Made by a program: the position numbers and the translations under genes
Part shown: piece after piece, positions 45,798-55,174 of the stretch
Numbering within the stretch: position 1 is the first letter of the stretch
How the letters are laid out: each line of letters begins with the position of its first letter
The notes under the pieces: generated by a model
What the model was told of the DNA's origin: nothing
Seen by the model: the letters and a program-made list of their open reading frames with translations, nothing else
Database searches by the model: none
Origin: UBA4738 sp002413305
GTDB lineage: Bacteria; Actinomycetota; UBA4738
Reading direction: 5' to 3'
Length of the DNA: 64,000 nucleotides
Assembly: GCA_036847185.1 (NCBI GenBank)
Contig: DAIUAM010000016.1
Span: 4,514-68,513, forward strand

Positions 45798-47705
45798 GTG
45801 AGCGTCCGACGGCCGGAACCGTCCTCCATCCCCGACGAGCCGGGCGCGTACCTCTTCCGGGACTCCGACGGTCGCGTCGTCTACGTGGGGAAGGCGATCT
45901 CCCTCCGCAAACGGCTCGCTTCGTACTGGAGCCGCCCGCTGCATCCGCGCACCGAGGCGATGGTCGAGCACGCCGTCACGGTCGACTGGATCCTGGCGAA
46001 GAACGAGGTCGACGCGCTGATGCTCGAGTACAACCTCATCAAGTCGCACCGGCCACGGTTCAACATCCGCTACCGCGACGACAAGTCGTACCCGTACCTC
46101 GCGCTGACCGTGGGGGAGCGTTGGCCCCGGGCCAGGGTGATGCGGGGACCCAAGCGCAAAGGGGTCCGGTACTTCGGGCCGTACGGCCACGCCTACGCGA
46201 TCCGGGAGACCCTCGACGCGCTGACCCGGGTCTTTCCTGTTCGAACGTGCAGCGACGGGTTCTTCGACCAGCGGGCCCGGGCGGGACGGCCATGCCTCTA
46301 CTACGACATCGGGCGATGCGCCGGCCCGTGCGTGCCGGCATCGACCGGGGTCACCGAGGCGAGCTACCGCGAACAGGTCGACGCGCTGTCCGACTTCCTG
46401 GCCGGGCGACACAAGCCGATCCTGTCTCGCCTCGACGTGGAGATGCGGGGCGCCGCCGAGTCGCTCGAGTTCGAACGCGCCGCCAAGCTCCGGGACCAGC
46501 TCGCCGCCGCCCGCAAGGCGATCGAGAGCCAGGAGATGGTGCTCTCCCGCCGGGAGGACCTCGACGTCATCGGGATCGAAGAGGACGACCTCGAAGCCGC
46601 GTTGCAGGTGTTCTTCGTCCGGGGCGGCCGGGTGATGGGCCGGCGCGGGTGGGTGGTCGACAAGGTGGAGGACATCCAGCTCCCTGGGCTGATCTCGTCG
46701 TTCGTGCGCGAGCTGTACATGGAGCGCGAAGAGGTCCCCCGGCGCGTGCTGGTGCCGGTCCTTCCCGAGGAGCAGGAGCTGCTCGAGGAGTGGCTGTCCC
46801 GGGTCCGGGGCTCCCGCGTTCAGATCTCCGTCCCGGCCCGTGGCGACGGCCGCCGCCTGCTCCAGACGGTCACCCAGAACGCGAAGGAAGCCTTCGTCCG
46901 CCACAAGCTGAAGCGGTCGTCGGACTTCGCTGCGCGGTCACGGGCGCTGCAGGAGCTGGGCGACGCTCTCGGCCTGCCGAACGGCCCGCTGCGCATCGAG
47001 TGCTACGACATCTCCAACCTCGGCCCGACGGACAAGGTCGCCTCGATGGTCGTGTTCGAGGACGGCCTGCCGAAGCGCAGCGATTACCGAAAGTTCGCCA
47101 TCAAGAGCGTGCCGGGACAAGACGACTTTGCAAGCATGGAGGAAGTGCTCCGACGACGCCTGGCCCGCCTGCGCAGCGAAGGGGAACCGGCCGGCCCGGC
47201 CGGCCCAGAAGAAGAGACGCCCCGGCGGCGGCGGCGGTTCGCGTACTTCCCGTCGCTCATCGTGGTGGACGGAGGACGCGGGCAGCTCTCGGTGGCCGAA
47301 CGGGTGCTGGCCGACTTCGGGCTCGCCATCCCTGTGGTCGGGCTCGCCAAGCGGCTGGAGGAGGTCTACCTCCCCGGCCAACCCCAACCCCTGCAGATCC
47401 CTCGCGGGTCGGAGGCGCTGTTCGTGCTCCAGCACATCCGGGACGAGGCGCACCGGTTCGCCATCACCTTCCACCGGCAGAAGCGGCAGAAACGCGCGCT
47501 CAGGTCCGTCCTGGACGATATCCCCGGCGTGGGCCCGTCGCGGAAGAAGGCCCTGCTCCGGCGATTCGGGTCGGTGGCGCGGCTGCGGACCGCCTCGTCA
47601 GAGGAGATCGACGGCACCCCGGGGGTGGGCCGATCCCTGGCCGGGGTGATCCATGAGCACCTCCATCGCGTAGAAGCAGTGACGGACGTACGGAGGGTGG
47701 GATGA
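45798..47705 (+). CDS. uvrC: UvrABC system protein C
   Basis: A 635-residue dual-incision nuclease of excision repair. The N-terminal GIY-YIG domain (PGAYLFRDSDGRVVYVGKAISLRKRLASYW) makes the 3' cut. CSDGFFDQRARAGRPCLYYDIGRCAGPC holds the four-cysteine cluster region, and a UVR motif (SLEFERAAKLRDQLAA) binds UvrB. The RNase H-like 5' nuclease has IECYDISNLGPTDKVASMVVFEDG and VVDGGRGQL. Two helix-hairpin-helix units close it (LDDIPGVGPSRKKALLRRFGS, IDGTPGVGRSLA). The next gene, rapZ, follows in the same order as in mycobacteria. Confidence 0.96.
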   Translation: MSVRRPEPSSIPDEPGAYLFRDSDGRVVYVGKAISLRKRLASYWSRPLHPRTEAMVEHAVTVDWILAKNEVDALMLEYNLIKSHRPRFNIRYRDDKSYPYLALTVGERWPRARVMRGPKRKGVRYFGPYGHAYAIRETLDALTRVFPVRTCSDGFFDQRARAGRPCLYYDIGRCAGPCVPASTGVTEASYREQVDALSDFLAGRHKPILSRLDVEMRGAAESLEFERAAKLRDQLAAARKAIESQEMVLSRREDLDVIGIEEDDLEAALQVFFVRGGRVMGRRGWVVDKVEDIQLPGLISSFVRELYMEREEVPRRVLVPVLPEEQELLEEWLSRVRGSRVQISVPARGDGRRLLQTVTQNAKEAFVRHKLKRSSDFAARSRALQELGDALGLPNGPLRIECYDISNLGPTDKVASMVVFEDGLPKRSDYRKFAIKSVPGQDDFASMEEVLRRRLARLRSEGEPAGPAGPEEETPRRRRRFAYFPSLIVVDGGRGQLSVAERVLADFGLAIPVVGLAKRLEEVYLPGQPQPLQIPRGSEALFVLQHIRDEAHRFAITFHRQKRQKRALRSVLDDIPGVGPSRKKALLRRFGSVARLRTASSEEIDGTPGVGRSLAGVIHEHLHRVEAVTDVRRVG

Positions 47706-47775
47706 GGTTCCGCGCACGGAGGGCTCGAAGAGCCCGTGGGTCCGCGCGCCGCGCCCGCCGGGGAGGGCCGTGCTG

Positions 47776-48681
47776 ATGGCCACCGCGGCCGGCCGGAAGC
47801 GGGCCATCCCCGAGGCATCCGACGGGCTCGAGTTCACGATCATCACCGGCCTGTCGGGCGCGGGCCGATCCGAAGCCGCGAAGTCCTTCGAGGACCTCGG
47901 GTACTTCGTGGTCGACAACCTCCCGCCCGCCCTGATCGGGAAGATGGCAGAGCTGGTCGCGTCCAGCGCGAACCCTTCCCGCGTGGCCATCGTGGCGGAT
48001 GTCCGGGGCGGCGTCTTCTTCACCGAGCTGTCGCGCGGCTTGCAAGACCTGCGCGAGCTGGGCATCCCGTACCGGATCGTGTTCCTGGAGGCCTCGGACG
48101 ACGACCTCCTGAACCGCTTCGAGGCCACCCGCCGCAAGCATCCCCTGGCCCCGGCGGACCGGGTGGTCGAGGGCATCCGGAAGGAGCGGCTGATGATGGA
48201 GTCGCTGAAGGAGGAAGCCGACCTCATCATCGATACCTCCGGAATGTCCCCGCACGACCTGCGCGACCGGGTCCGGGACGTGTTCGCGAGGCATCCCGCC
48301 GAAGAACAGGTCCAGGTCTCGTTGGTCAGCTTCGGCTACAAGTACGGGCTCCCCAGGGACGCCGACCTGGTGCTCGACGTCCGGTTCCTGCCGAACCCCC
48401 ACTGGATCGAGCAGCTCCGGTCCCTGCCCGGCACCGACCCGGCCGTGCGGACCTACGTCACCGGCCAGCGCGCCTACGGCGAATTCGTCCGCCGGCTGCG
48501 AGCCCTGCTGGACGCCACCGTCCCCGGGTACGTCGCCGAGGGCAAGTCCTACCTGACCGTGGCCATCGGGTGTACCGGCGGGCGCCACCGTTCGGTCGTG
48601 GTGTCCGAGGAGCTGGCCGACTACTTCCGGGAGCGGGGACACCCCGTGAACGTCGACCATCGCGACCTCGACCGCGACTGA
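47776..48681 (+). CDS. rapZ: RapZ-type nucleotide-binding protein (YvcJ family)
   Basis: A 301-residue P-loop protein. The N-terminal half has Walker A ITGLSGAGRSEA (GxxGxGRS, as in the family) and VVDNLPPALI. The C-terminal half ends with the conserved VAIGCTGGRHRSVVVSEEL and LVSFGYKYGLPRDADLVLDVRFLPNP. In E. coli RapZ is an RNA adaptor controlling GlmS; the actinobacterial role is not well defined. ATG at 47776 has GGGAGG 9 nt upstream; GTG at 47770 is an alternative. In most actinobacteria yvcK and whiA follow; here gap comes next. Confidence 0.92.
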   Translation: MATAAGRKRAIPEASDGLEFTIITGLSGAGRSEAAKSFEDLGYFVVDNLPPALIGKMAELVASSANPSRVAIVADVRGGVFFTELSRGLQDLRELGIPYRIVFLEASDDDLLNRFEATRRKHPLAPADRVVEGIRKERLMMESLKEEADLIIDTSGMSPHDLRDRVRDVFARHPAEEQVQVSLVSFGYKYGLPRDADLVLDVRFLPNPHWIEQLRSLPGTDPAVRTYVTGQRAYGEFVRRLRALLDATVPGYVAEGKSYLTVAIGCTGGRHRSVVVSEELADYFRERGHPVNVDHRDLDRD

Positions 48682-48833
48682 GGCGCACCAAGCCCGGGCC
48701 GACCGGCCCGTTCCCTCCCGGGCCGACCGTCCCGACGGCGCGTCGCGAGCGTTGGGTAGGATTGCCTGAAGCACGCCGCCGCGACCCGCCGGCGGTCATC
48801 GGCCCGGGTGACGGGCCCGGAGGAGGCAGGCGC

Positions 48834-49841
48834 ATGACGGTCAAGATCGGCATCAACGGCTTCGGACGGATCGGACGGAACCTCTACCGCGCACTCCGGC
48901 AGAACGGTTCGGACTTCGAGATCGTGGCGGTGAACGACATCACCGACACGAAGACGCTGGCCCACCTGCTGAAGTACGACTCGGTCCTGGGCAGGTTCCA
49001 GGGCGACGTCTCCCACACGGACGACTCGATCGTGGTCGACGGCACCGCGATCAAGGTGCTCGCCGAGCGGGACCCGGCGAACCTCCCGTGGAAGGAGCTC
49101 GGGGCGGAGATCGTCGTCGAGTCGACCGGCCTGTTCACCGCGCGCGAGAAGGCGAACCTGCACATCGAGGCCGGCGCCCAGAAAGTCCTGATCAGCGCCC
49201 CGGCCAAGGGTGAGGACATCACGATCGTGATGGGCGTCAACGACGACCAGTACGACCCGGCCACCCACAACGTCATCTCCAACGCCTCCTGCACCACGAA
49301 CTGCGTGGTGCCGATGGCGAAGGTCCTCGACGACACCTTCGGCATCGAGCGAGGGCTGATGACCACCGTGCACGCCTACACGAACGACCAGAATCTGCTC
49401 GATCTGCCGCACAAGGACCTCCGCCGGGCCCGGGCGGCTGCGATCAACATCATCCCTGCCAGCACGGGCGCGGCGAAGGCATCGGCGCTGGTCATGCCGC
49501 AGCTCAAGGGCAAGATGGACGGCTTGGCCATGCGGGTTCCGGTTCCGGACGGCTCGGTCACCGACCTGGTCGTGCTCCTCGGCAAGGAGGCAACCCCCGA
49601 GGAGATCAACGCGGCGTTCCGGCGGGCGGCCGGCGAGGGTCCGCTGGCTGACAAGCTGATCTACTCGGTGGACCCGATCGTCTCCAGCGACATCGTCGGC
49701 TCGCCGGCGTCCTGCACGTTCGACTCCCTGGAGACCATGGCCATCGGCAATCTGGCCAAGGTCATCGGGTGGTACGACAACGAGTGGGGCTATTCGAACC
49801 GGCTGGTCGACCTCCTCGAGCTGGTCGCGTCGAAGCTTTGA
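48834..49841 (+). CDS. gap: Glyceraldehyde-3-phosphate dehydrogenase, type I
   Basis: A 335-residue enzyme converting glyceraldehyde 3-phosphate to 1,3-bisphosphoglycerate. The NAD-binding motif INGFGRIGRN is at the N-terminus. SNASCTTNCV carries the catalytic Cys, and STGAAKA and WYDNEWGYSNR follow at the expected places. ATG at 48834 has GGAGGAGG 6 nt upstream. A TAGGAT box at 48756-48761 may start a separate transcript with a roughly 65-nt leader. It is first of the tight gap-pgk-tpiA-apgM group. Confidence 0.97.
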   Translation: MTVKIGINGFGRIGRNLYRALRQNGSDFEIVAVNDITDTKTLAHLLKYDSVLGRFQGDVSHTDDSIVVDGTAIKVLAERDPANLPWKELGAEIVVESTGLFTAREKANLHIEAGAQKVLISAPAKGEDITIVMGVNDDQYDPATHNVISNASCTTNCVVPMAKVLDDTFGIERGLMTTVHAYTNDQNLLDLPHKDLRRARAAAINIIPASTGAAKASALVMPQLKGKMDGLAMRVPVPDGSVTDLVVLLGKEATPEEINAAFRRAAGEGPLADKLIYSVDPIVSSDIVGSPASCTFDSLETMAIGNLAKVIGWYDNEWGYSNRLVDLLELVASKL

Positions 49842-51037
49842 GTCCCCGGCGTCTCCGCACGCTCGAGGATCTGGGCGACCTGTTCGGCGCGACCGTCCTG
49901 GTCCGGTGCGACTTCAACGTGCCACTGGAGGCTGGGCGGATCACGGACGACCTGCGCATCACGGCAACTGCGCCGACCCTTCGGGAGCTCTTGGACCGGG
50001 GGGCCACCCTGGTCACCTGCTCGCACCTCGGGAGGCCGAAGGGCGAAGTTGTGGAGAAGCTGCGGCTGGACCCGGTGGCCGAACGGCTGTCCGAGGTCCT
50101 GGGCAAGCCGGTGAAGAAGCTCGACCGGGTGGTGGGCCCGGAGGTGAGCGCGGCCGTGATGGCGGGCGGGGCCGGCGACGTGCTCATGCTCGAGAACCTC
50201 CGGTTCGACCGGGGGGAGACGGCCAACGACCCGGAGTTCGCCGCGCAGCTGGCGTCCCTGGCCGACGTTTACGTGGACGACGCGTTCGGGGCCGCTCATC
50301 GCGCGCACGCCTCGGTGGTCGGAGCGGCGGAGCGCTTCGCCCGACGGGCGGCAGGCCAGCTGCTCCAGCGGGAGGTCGAGGTCCTGACCCGGGTCCTGCA
50401 CGATGCCGAGGAACCCTTCGTGGCGATCCTCGGCGGCGCCAAGGTTTCCGACAAGCTCGAAACGGTCAACGCCCTGGTCGAACGCGTCGACGCCGTGCTC
50501 ATCGGCGGCGCGATGGCCTTCTCCTTCCTGGCCGCCTCCGGCTCCGAGGTCGGCACCTCGCTGGTCGAACCCGACCAGTACGAGCTGGTTCGCGAGGCGG
50601 TGAAGAAGGCCGAAGCAGGGGGCGTGCTGATCCAGCTGCCGGAGGACGTCGTCGCGGCGCCCGAGCCCTCGCTCGAGGCCAAGTGGCAGACCGTGAACGC
50701 GAACGCGATCCCGCGCGGCCTGATGGGCCTGGACATCGGCCCCCGCACCGTGGAGGAGTTCGCCCGGACCATCGCCGACGCGAAGACGATCCTGTGGAAC
50801 GGTCCGATGGGGATGTTCGAGCTGGAGCCATTCTCGGCGGGGACCCGGGGAGTGGCCATGGCGGTGGCGGGTTCGACGGCGTTCACCGTGGTCGGTGGGG
50901 GTGACAGCCTGGCCGCGCTGAAGAAGTTCGGCCTGGCCGATTCGATCGATCATCTGTCCACGGGGGGTGGTGCGTCTCTCGAGTTCCTGGAGGGGAAGGA
51001 GCTCCCGGGGGTGGCCGTCCTCATGAAGGAGGGCTGA
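49838..51037 (+). CDS. pgk: Phosphoglycerate kinase
   Basis: A 399-residue glycolytic kinase making ATP and 3-phosphoglycerate. VLVRCDFNVPLEAGRI is the substrate-binding N-terminal signature, and GGGDSLAALKKFGLADSIDHLSTGGGASLEFLEG the C-terminal nucleotide loop. The start is TTG at 49838, overlapping the gap stop (TTGA); the residues before it are shadow of gap. It is followed after 1 nt by tpiA. Confidence 0.96.
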   Translation: MSPRRLRTLEDLGDLFGATVLVRCDFNVPLEAGRITDDLRITATAPTLRELLDRGATLVTCSHLGRPKGEVVEKLRLDPVAERLSEVLGKPVKKLDRVVGPEVSAAVMAGGAGDVLMLENLRFDRGETANDPEFAAQLASLADVYVDDAFGAAHRAHASVVGAAERFARRAAGQLLQREVEVLTRVLHDAEEPFVAILGGAKVSDKLETVNALVERVDAVLIGGAMAFSFLAASGSEVGTSLVEPDQYELVREAVKKAEAGGVLIQLPEDVVAAPEPSLEAKWQTVNANAIPRGLMGLDIGPRTVEEFARTIADAKTILWNGPMGMFELEPFSAGTRGVAMAVAGSTAFTVVGGGDSLAALKKFGLADSIDHLSTGGGASLEFLEGKELPGVAVLMKEG

Positions 51038-51038
51038 C

Positions 51039-51815
51039 GTGGCGGAACCGGAGCGGCGGCCGATCATCGCGGCCAACTGGAAGATGCACAAGACCCACCT
51101 GGAGGCCATCCAGGCCGTGCAGAAGCTGTCCTACCTCCTGGACAGGAAGGACGGCGAACAGGTCGAGGTGGTGATCTGCCCACCGTTCACTGCCCTGCGG
51201 AGCGTGCAGGTGCTGATCGAGAGCGACCGCCTCCCGTACGGGCTGGGCGCGCAGGACGTCCATTGGGAGGAGAAGGGCGCCTTCACCGGCGAGGTCTCGG
51301 CCGGGATGCTTTCGGCCTTGAGGTGCGAGTACGTGATCGTGGGGCACTCGGAGCGCCGGCAGCACTTCGGCGACACCGACCAGACGGTGGCGAAGAAGGT
51401 CCGGGCCGTGTACGGCGAGGGGATGACACCGATCCTGTGCGTGGGGGAGACCCTCGAGGAGCGGGACGCCGGCCGGACGGACGACAAGGTCACCGGGCAG
51501 GTCACCGCCGCCCTGAGCGGGCTGGACGCCGCGCAGGTGGCCGGGCTGGTCATCGCCTACGAGCCGATCTGGGCCATCGGGACCGGCCGGAACGCCGAAC
51601 CGAACGACGCCGGAGCGGTGGTCTCCCTGATCCGTTCGACGGTGGGCGAGGCGTTCGGCCCCGACGCCGCCCAGGCCCTTCGGGTGCAGTACGGCGGCAG
51701 CGTGAAGCCGGGCAACATCCGGGACTTCATGGCGCACCCGCAGATCGACGGCGCGCTGGTGGGCGGGGCGAGCCTGGACCCGGAGGAGTTCGCCCTCATC
51801 GTGAGGTACCGATGA
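51039..51815 (+). CDS. tpiA: Triosephosphate isomerase
   Basis: A 258-residue TIM barrel interconverting dihydroxyacetone phosphate and glyceraldehyde 3-phosphate. AANWKMHKT has the catalytic Lys, VGHSERRQ the electrophilic His, AYEPIWAIGTG the catalytic Glu in its usual signature, and YGGSVKPGN the phosphate loop. GTG at 51039, with GAAGGAGGG upstream inside pgk. Confidence 0.97.
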   Translation: MAEPERRPIIAANWKMHKTHLEAIQAVQKLSYLLDRKDGEQVEVVICPPFTALRSVQVLIESDRLPYGLGAQDVHWEEKGAFTGEVSAGMLSALRCEYVIVGHSERRQHFGDTDQTVAKKVRAVYGEGMTPILCVGETLEERDAGRTDDKVTGQVTAALSGLDAAQVAGLVIAYEPIWAIGTGRNAEPNDAGAVVSLIRSTVGEAFGPDAAQALRVQYGGSVKPGNIRDFMAHPQIDGALVGGASLDPEEFALIVRYR

Positions 51816-51828
51816 TGGGAGCGGCGCG

Positions 51829-53094
51829 GTGAAGCAGCTCCTGTACGTCTGCCTCGACGGGCTGGGCGACGACCCGATCCCCGAGTTCGGCGGCATGACC
51901 CCGCTGGAGGCGGCGAGGACGCCGAACCTCGACCGGCTGGCCTCCGACGGACGGGAGGGCCTCGTCTACACGGTGGGGCGGGACATCGCGCCCGAGTCCG
52001 ACATCGCCGTGTTCGCCATCCTCGGGTACGACCCTCGACAGGACCATCCCGGGCGCGGCGTCCTGGAGGCGCTGGGCTGCGGCATGGCGTTCGAGGACGG
52101 CGACCTGGCCCACCGGGTGAACTTCGCCACCCAGGAGGCGGGGGAGATCGTGGACCGTCGGGTGGGGCGCGACCTCCCGAGCGAGGACTCCCGGGGGCTG
52201 GCCGGGGAGGTGAACCGCGAGCTCACGCTCCCGGGGGCGACGTTCGAGCTGCGGGCGACCGTCGAGCACCGGGGGGCGCTGGTGATCCGGTCCCAGGCGG
52301 GGCACCTGTCGGCCAACGTGACGAACACCGACCCTGCATACGCGAAGGAGGGCTCGCTGGGGGTCGCCCTAGAGTCGTTCGAGAACCGGGTCGCCCAGTC
52401 GAAGCCCCTCGACGATTCCGACGCGGCTCACCGGGCCGCCGACCTGACGAACCTGTTCGTGGAGGATTCGGCTCGGATCCTGGAGGCGAGCGAGGTGAAC
52501 GCCCGGCGGCGCGCCGAGGGCCGGCTGCCGGCCAACCTCATCCTGACCCGCGACGGAGGTGACCACGTCCCGCACCTCACCCCGATCCAGGAGCGGTTCG
52601 GCCCTTCGTGGGGGTGCTTCGTGGAGATGCCGGTCGAACGAGGGATCGCCCTGGTGCTGGGGATGTCCCCGGTCGACGCCCCCACGGGGACGGATCGCAG
52701 CGCGCAATACGCCGCGTGGGCCGAGCTCGCCGCGGAGGCACTGGGGGGCTACGACGCGCTGTACATCCACATCAAGGGCCCGGACGTGCCGGCCCACGAC
52801 GGCCGGGCCGTGGACAAGCGGGACGTGATCGAGGACATCGATGTGTCGTTCTTCGGCGAGCTCCTGCCCCGGATCTCGTCCCGCAAGGTCCTCCTGGCGG
52901 TCACCGCGGACCATTCGACGTCCTGCGTCCGCAAGGCGCACACAGCCGAACCCGTCCCGCTCCTGGTGAGCGGACCCGGCGTGCTCCCCGACGGTGCGGG
53001 ATCGTTCGGCGAACGGGCCGCCCGCGAGGGCTCGCTGGGCGTGCTGGCCGGCGTCGACGTGCTCCCGCAACTGGTCGAGTTGCTGCGTTCATAA
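51829..53094 (+). CDS. apgM: 2,3-bisphosphoglycerate-independent phosphoglycerate mutase, archaeal type
   Basis: A 421-residue member of the alkaline phosphatase superfamily matching the archaeal-type ApgM group, not the longer bacterial GpmI. Metal-binding residues are in YVCLDGLGDDP, HIKGPDVPAHDG, DVSFFGELLP and TADHSTSC. The phospho-acceptor serine is in the PESDIAVFAILGYDP stretch. It interconverts 3- and 2-phosphoglycerate. It starts 13 nt after tpiA (GTG at 51829), so the operon covers four consecutive glycolytic steps. The family is known in scattered bacteria. Confidence 0.9.
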   Translation: MKQLLYVCLDGLGDDPIPEFGGMTPLEAARTPNLDRLASDGREGLVYTVGRDIAPESDIAVFAILGYDPRQDHPGRGVLEALGCGMAFEDGDLAHRVNFATQEAGEIVDRRVGRDLPSEDSRGLAGEVNRELTLPGATFELRATVEHRGALVIRSQAGHLSANVTNTDPAYAKEGSLGVALESFENRVAQSKPLDDSDAAHRAADLTNLFVEDSARILEASEVNARRRAEGRLPANLILTRDGGDHVPHLTPIQERFGPSWGCFVEMPVERGIALVLGMSPVDAPTGTDRSAQYAAWAELAAEALGGYDALYIHIKGPDVPAHDGRAVDKRDVIEDIDVSFFGELLPRISSRKVLLAVTADHSTSCVRKAHTAEPVPLLVSGPGVLPDGAGSFGERAAREGSLGVLAGVDVLPQLVELLRS

Positions 53095-53274
53095 GGCCGT
53101 CGGCAGTCAACGGGCCGAACGCACTGTGGACCGGTGTCCCGCGCCGCAATCCCCCCATCCGGGAATCCCCGTATATAGAGGTGACTTCCCATTTCCTTTG
53201 CGTGGGGAGCGGTATGCATATAGGCTTTCGCGGGCTGCCCGCGGGGGGCACCTGCGAGGAAGGGAGGGCAAAGT
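53095..53274 (+). promoter_or_regulatory. Upstream region of the oligopeptide binding-protein gene
   Basis: Two AT-rich islands, TATATAGA at 53172-53179 and TATGCATATAG at 53213-53223, are candidate -10 boxes. A purine-rich stretch GGAAGGGAGGG at 53259-53269 is the ribosome binding site for the ATG at 53275. No clear -35 partner is seen. Confidence 0.4.
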
Positions 53275-55059
53275 ATGAGGTTTCGTACCTTGGCACGTGC
53301 GGTTGCCGTGATCGCTGTCTTGGGGGTCGTGGCTGCCGCTTGTTCCAGCAAGACGCCTAGCAAGGGGTCGTCGGCGTCACCGTCCAGTGGCGCAGCGTCG
53401 ATCCCACAGGGTGGCAAGATCGTGTTGGGCGCCGAGCAGTATCCGGAGTGCCTCAACCCGGTCACCCAGTGCGCCTCGGCGTCGTGGCTGTACTGGTCGT
53501 CCACGATGTGGGTCATGCCCCGGGCCATGGTGTGGGGCCTGGACGGCAAGCCGGCGGCGTCGCCGTTGCTCGCCGAGACCCCGACCCTGGACAACGGGGA
53601 CCTCACCAGCAACCCGTTCGTGGTGAAGTTCAAGATCAACCCCAAGGCCGTGTGGGCGGACGGTACGCCGATCACCTGCGCGGACTTCGACTTCACCCGC
53701 AACGCGATCATCAACTCCAAGGGCACCTACAGCACGCTCGGGTACATCCCGATCGGCTCCGTGGGGTCTCCCGACTACGTCCCTGGGATCACCAGCATCG
53801 ACTGCAGCACCCCGTCCGTCGCGGTCCAGGCCTACAGCGGCCCTTTCGCCGACTGGGCGGACAACTTCGGCGGTGGCACCGGCTTCCTGCTGGAGAAGGC
53901 CGCGTTCCCGAACGAGGCGAACAGCACGAAGGTCGACCTGAGCAAGGAGATGCAGAACCTCATCCCCTTCTCCGGCGGACCCTGGAAGATGACGGCCTGG
54001 AGCCAGCAGCAGACGGTGCTGGTGCCGAACGACAAGTACTGGGTCAAGCACGCCAACGGCAAGCCGACCTACTTCGACCAGGTCACGATCGTCCCCCGGA
54101 CGGACGCGACCACCGAGGTCAACGACCTGCTGTCGGGGGCCATCGACGGGATCTTCCCGCAGCCCGACGTGTCCCAGGCCCAGCAGTTCAAGTCCAACCC
54201 GAACGTGAAGTTCCGTGGGGACCCGGGCAACTACTACGAAGCCCTGTGGTTCAACGTGTCCAAGCCTCCGTTCGACGACAAGACGGTGCGCGAGGCGATG
54301 TACTGGGCGGTTGACCGCACGAAGGTCCTCCAGAACCTCATCACCCCGGTCGACCCCAGCCAGTCCCAGCCCCTGGGCTGTGGCATCTGGGCCTACCCGG
54401 GGACGTTCTACTGTGACAAGCAGCCGTTCGCACAGTTCCACTACGACGTCAACCAGGTCTCCCAGATCATGACGGCGGGTGGATACGCCAAGGACTCGAA
54501 GGGCTTCTGGGCCAAGGGTGGCAAGGAAGTCGCCTTCGAGTACGACACCACGACGAAGCCACGCCGCATCACCACCCAGGCCCTCCTGAAGGAAGGCCTG
54601 ACCGCGGCCGGGTTCAACGTCACCACCAAGGCGCTCGACGCGACGCTGCTGTTCGAGACCAAGCTGCCTCACGGCGACTTCCAGCTCGCGGACTTCGCTG
54701 AAGGCGGCATCCCTGACCCGACGGTGACTGGGAACATGTCGTGCAGCTTCATCCCGACGGCCAAGAACGGGTATGCAGGGTCGAACGACTTCCACTGGTG
54801 CAACAAGCAGGCCAGCACGCTGATGGGCCAGAGCGACGGAACCGTCGACCCCACGGCGCGCCGCGCCCTGCTTGACCAGGTCTACGCACTGGAGGCGTCG
54901 GACTTCGCTCCCGGCATCCCGCTGTACGTCCTGCCGAACGTGACCGCGTGGCGGACCGACAAGCTCGCCGGCCCGGTCGGCATCTGGAACCCCACGGTCT
55001 ACGGTGGGTGGTACAACGCGCAGGACTGGTACTGCGCGAAGGCTGGCGCTTGCGGCTAG
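53275..55059 (+). CDS. Oligopeptide ABC transporter substrate-binding lipoprotein
   Basis: A 594-residue family 5 solute-binding protein (DppA/OppA group). The signal peptide ends in a lipobox (GVVAAACSSK), followed by a Ser/Lys linker. WADGTPITCADFDFTRNAI is the family signature region. Middle and C-terminal stretches (LVPNDKYWVKHANGKPTYFDQVTIV, VREAMYWAVDRTKVLQNL) fit the three-domain fold. It captures peptides for the membrane complex encoded downstream. A GNRA-capped hairpin separates it from the permease genes. Confidence 0.92.
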   Translation: MRFRTLARAVAVIAVLGVVAAACSSKTPSKGSSASPSSGAASIPQGGKIVLGAEQYPECLNPVTQCASASWLYWSSTMWVMPRAMVWGLDGKPAASPLLAETPTLDNGDLTSNPFVVKFKINPKAVWADGTPITCADFDFTRNAIINSKGTYSTLGYIPIGSVGSPDYVPGITSIDCSTPSVAVQAYSGPFADWADNFGGGTGFLLEKAAFPNEANSTKVDLSKEMQNLIPFSGGPWKMTAWSQQQTVLVPNDKYWVKHANGKPTYFDQVTIVPRTDATTEVNDLLSGAIDGIFPQPDVSQAQQFKSNPNVKFRGDPGNYYEALWFNVSKPPFDDKTVREAMYWAVDRTKVLQNLITPVDPSQSQPLGCGIWAYPGTFYCDKQPFAQFHYDVNQVSQIMTAGGYAKDSKGFWAKGGKEVAFEYDTTTKPRRITTQALLKEGLTAAGFNVTTKALDATLLFETKLPHGDFQLADFAEGGIPDPTVTGNMSCSFIPTAKNGYAGSNDFHWCNKQASTLMGQSDGTVDPTARRALLDQVYALEASDFAPGIPLYVLPNVTAWRTDKLAGPVGIWNPTVYGGWYNAQDWYCAKAGACG

Positions 55060-55089
55060 TCCGCGATCGCCTAGCCAGCAGGTAGGGAT

Positions 55090-55117
55090 GGGGTCCGGCG
55101 GGAAACCGCCGGACCCC
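55090..55117 (+). terminator. GAAA-capped stem-loop between binding protein and permease
   Basis: GGGGTCCGGCGG and CCGCCGGACCCC form a perfect 12-bp stem with a GAAA tetraloop. No T-run follows. A TATACT box comes 8 nt later, so this is probably a partial terminator or 3' stabiliser followed by a second promoter. Confidence 0.7.
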
Positions 55118-55125
55118 ACCTGATC

Positions 55126-55131
55126 TATACT
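55126..55131 (+). promoter_or_regulatory. -10 box before oppB
   Basis: TATACT, 43 nt before the ATG at 55175. It lies directly after the hairpin, consistent with separate transcription of the permease genes. Confidence 0.5.
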
Positions 55132-55174
55132 GAGGCCCGTTCCATCGGGAGCTGGACGGAGAGGGAGAGGGCGT

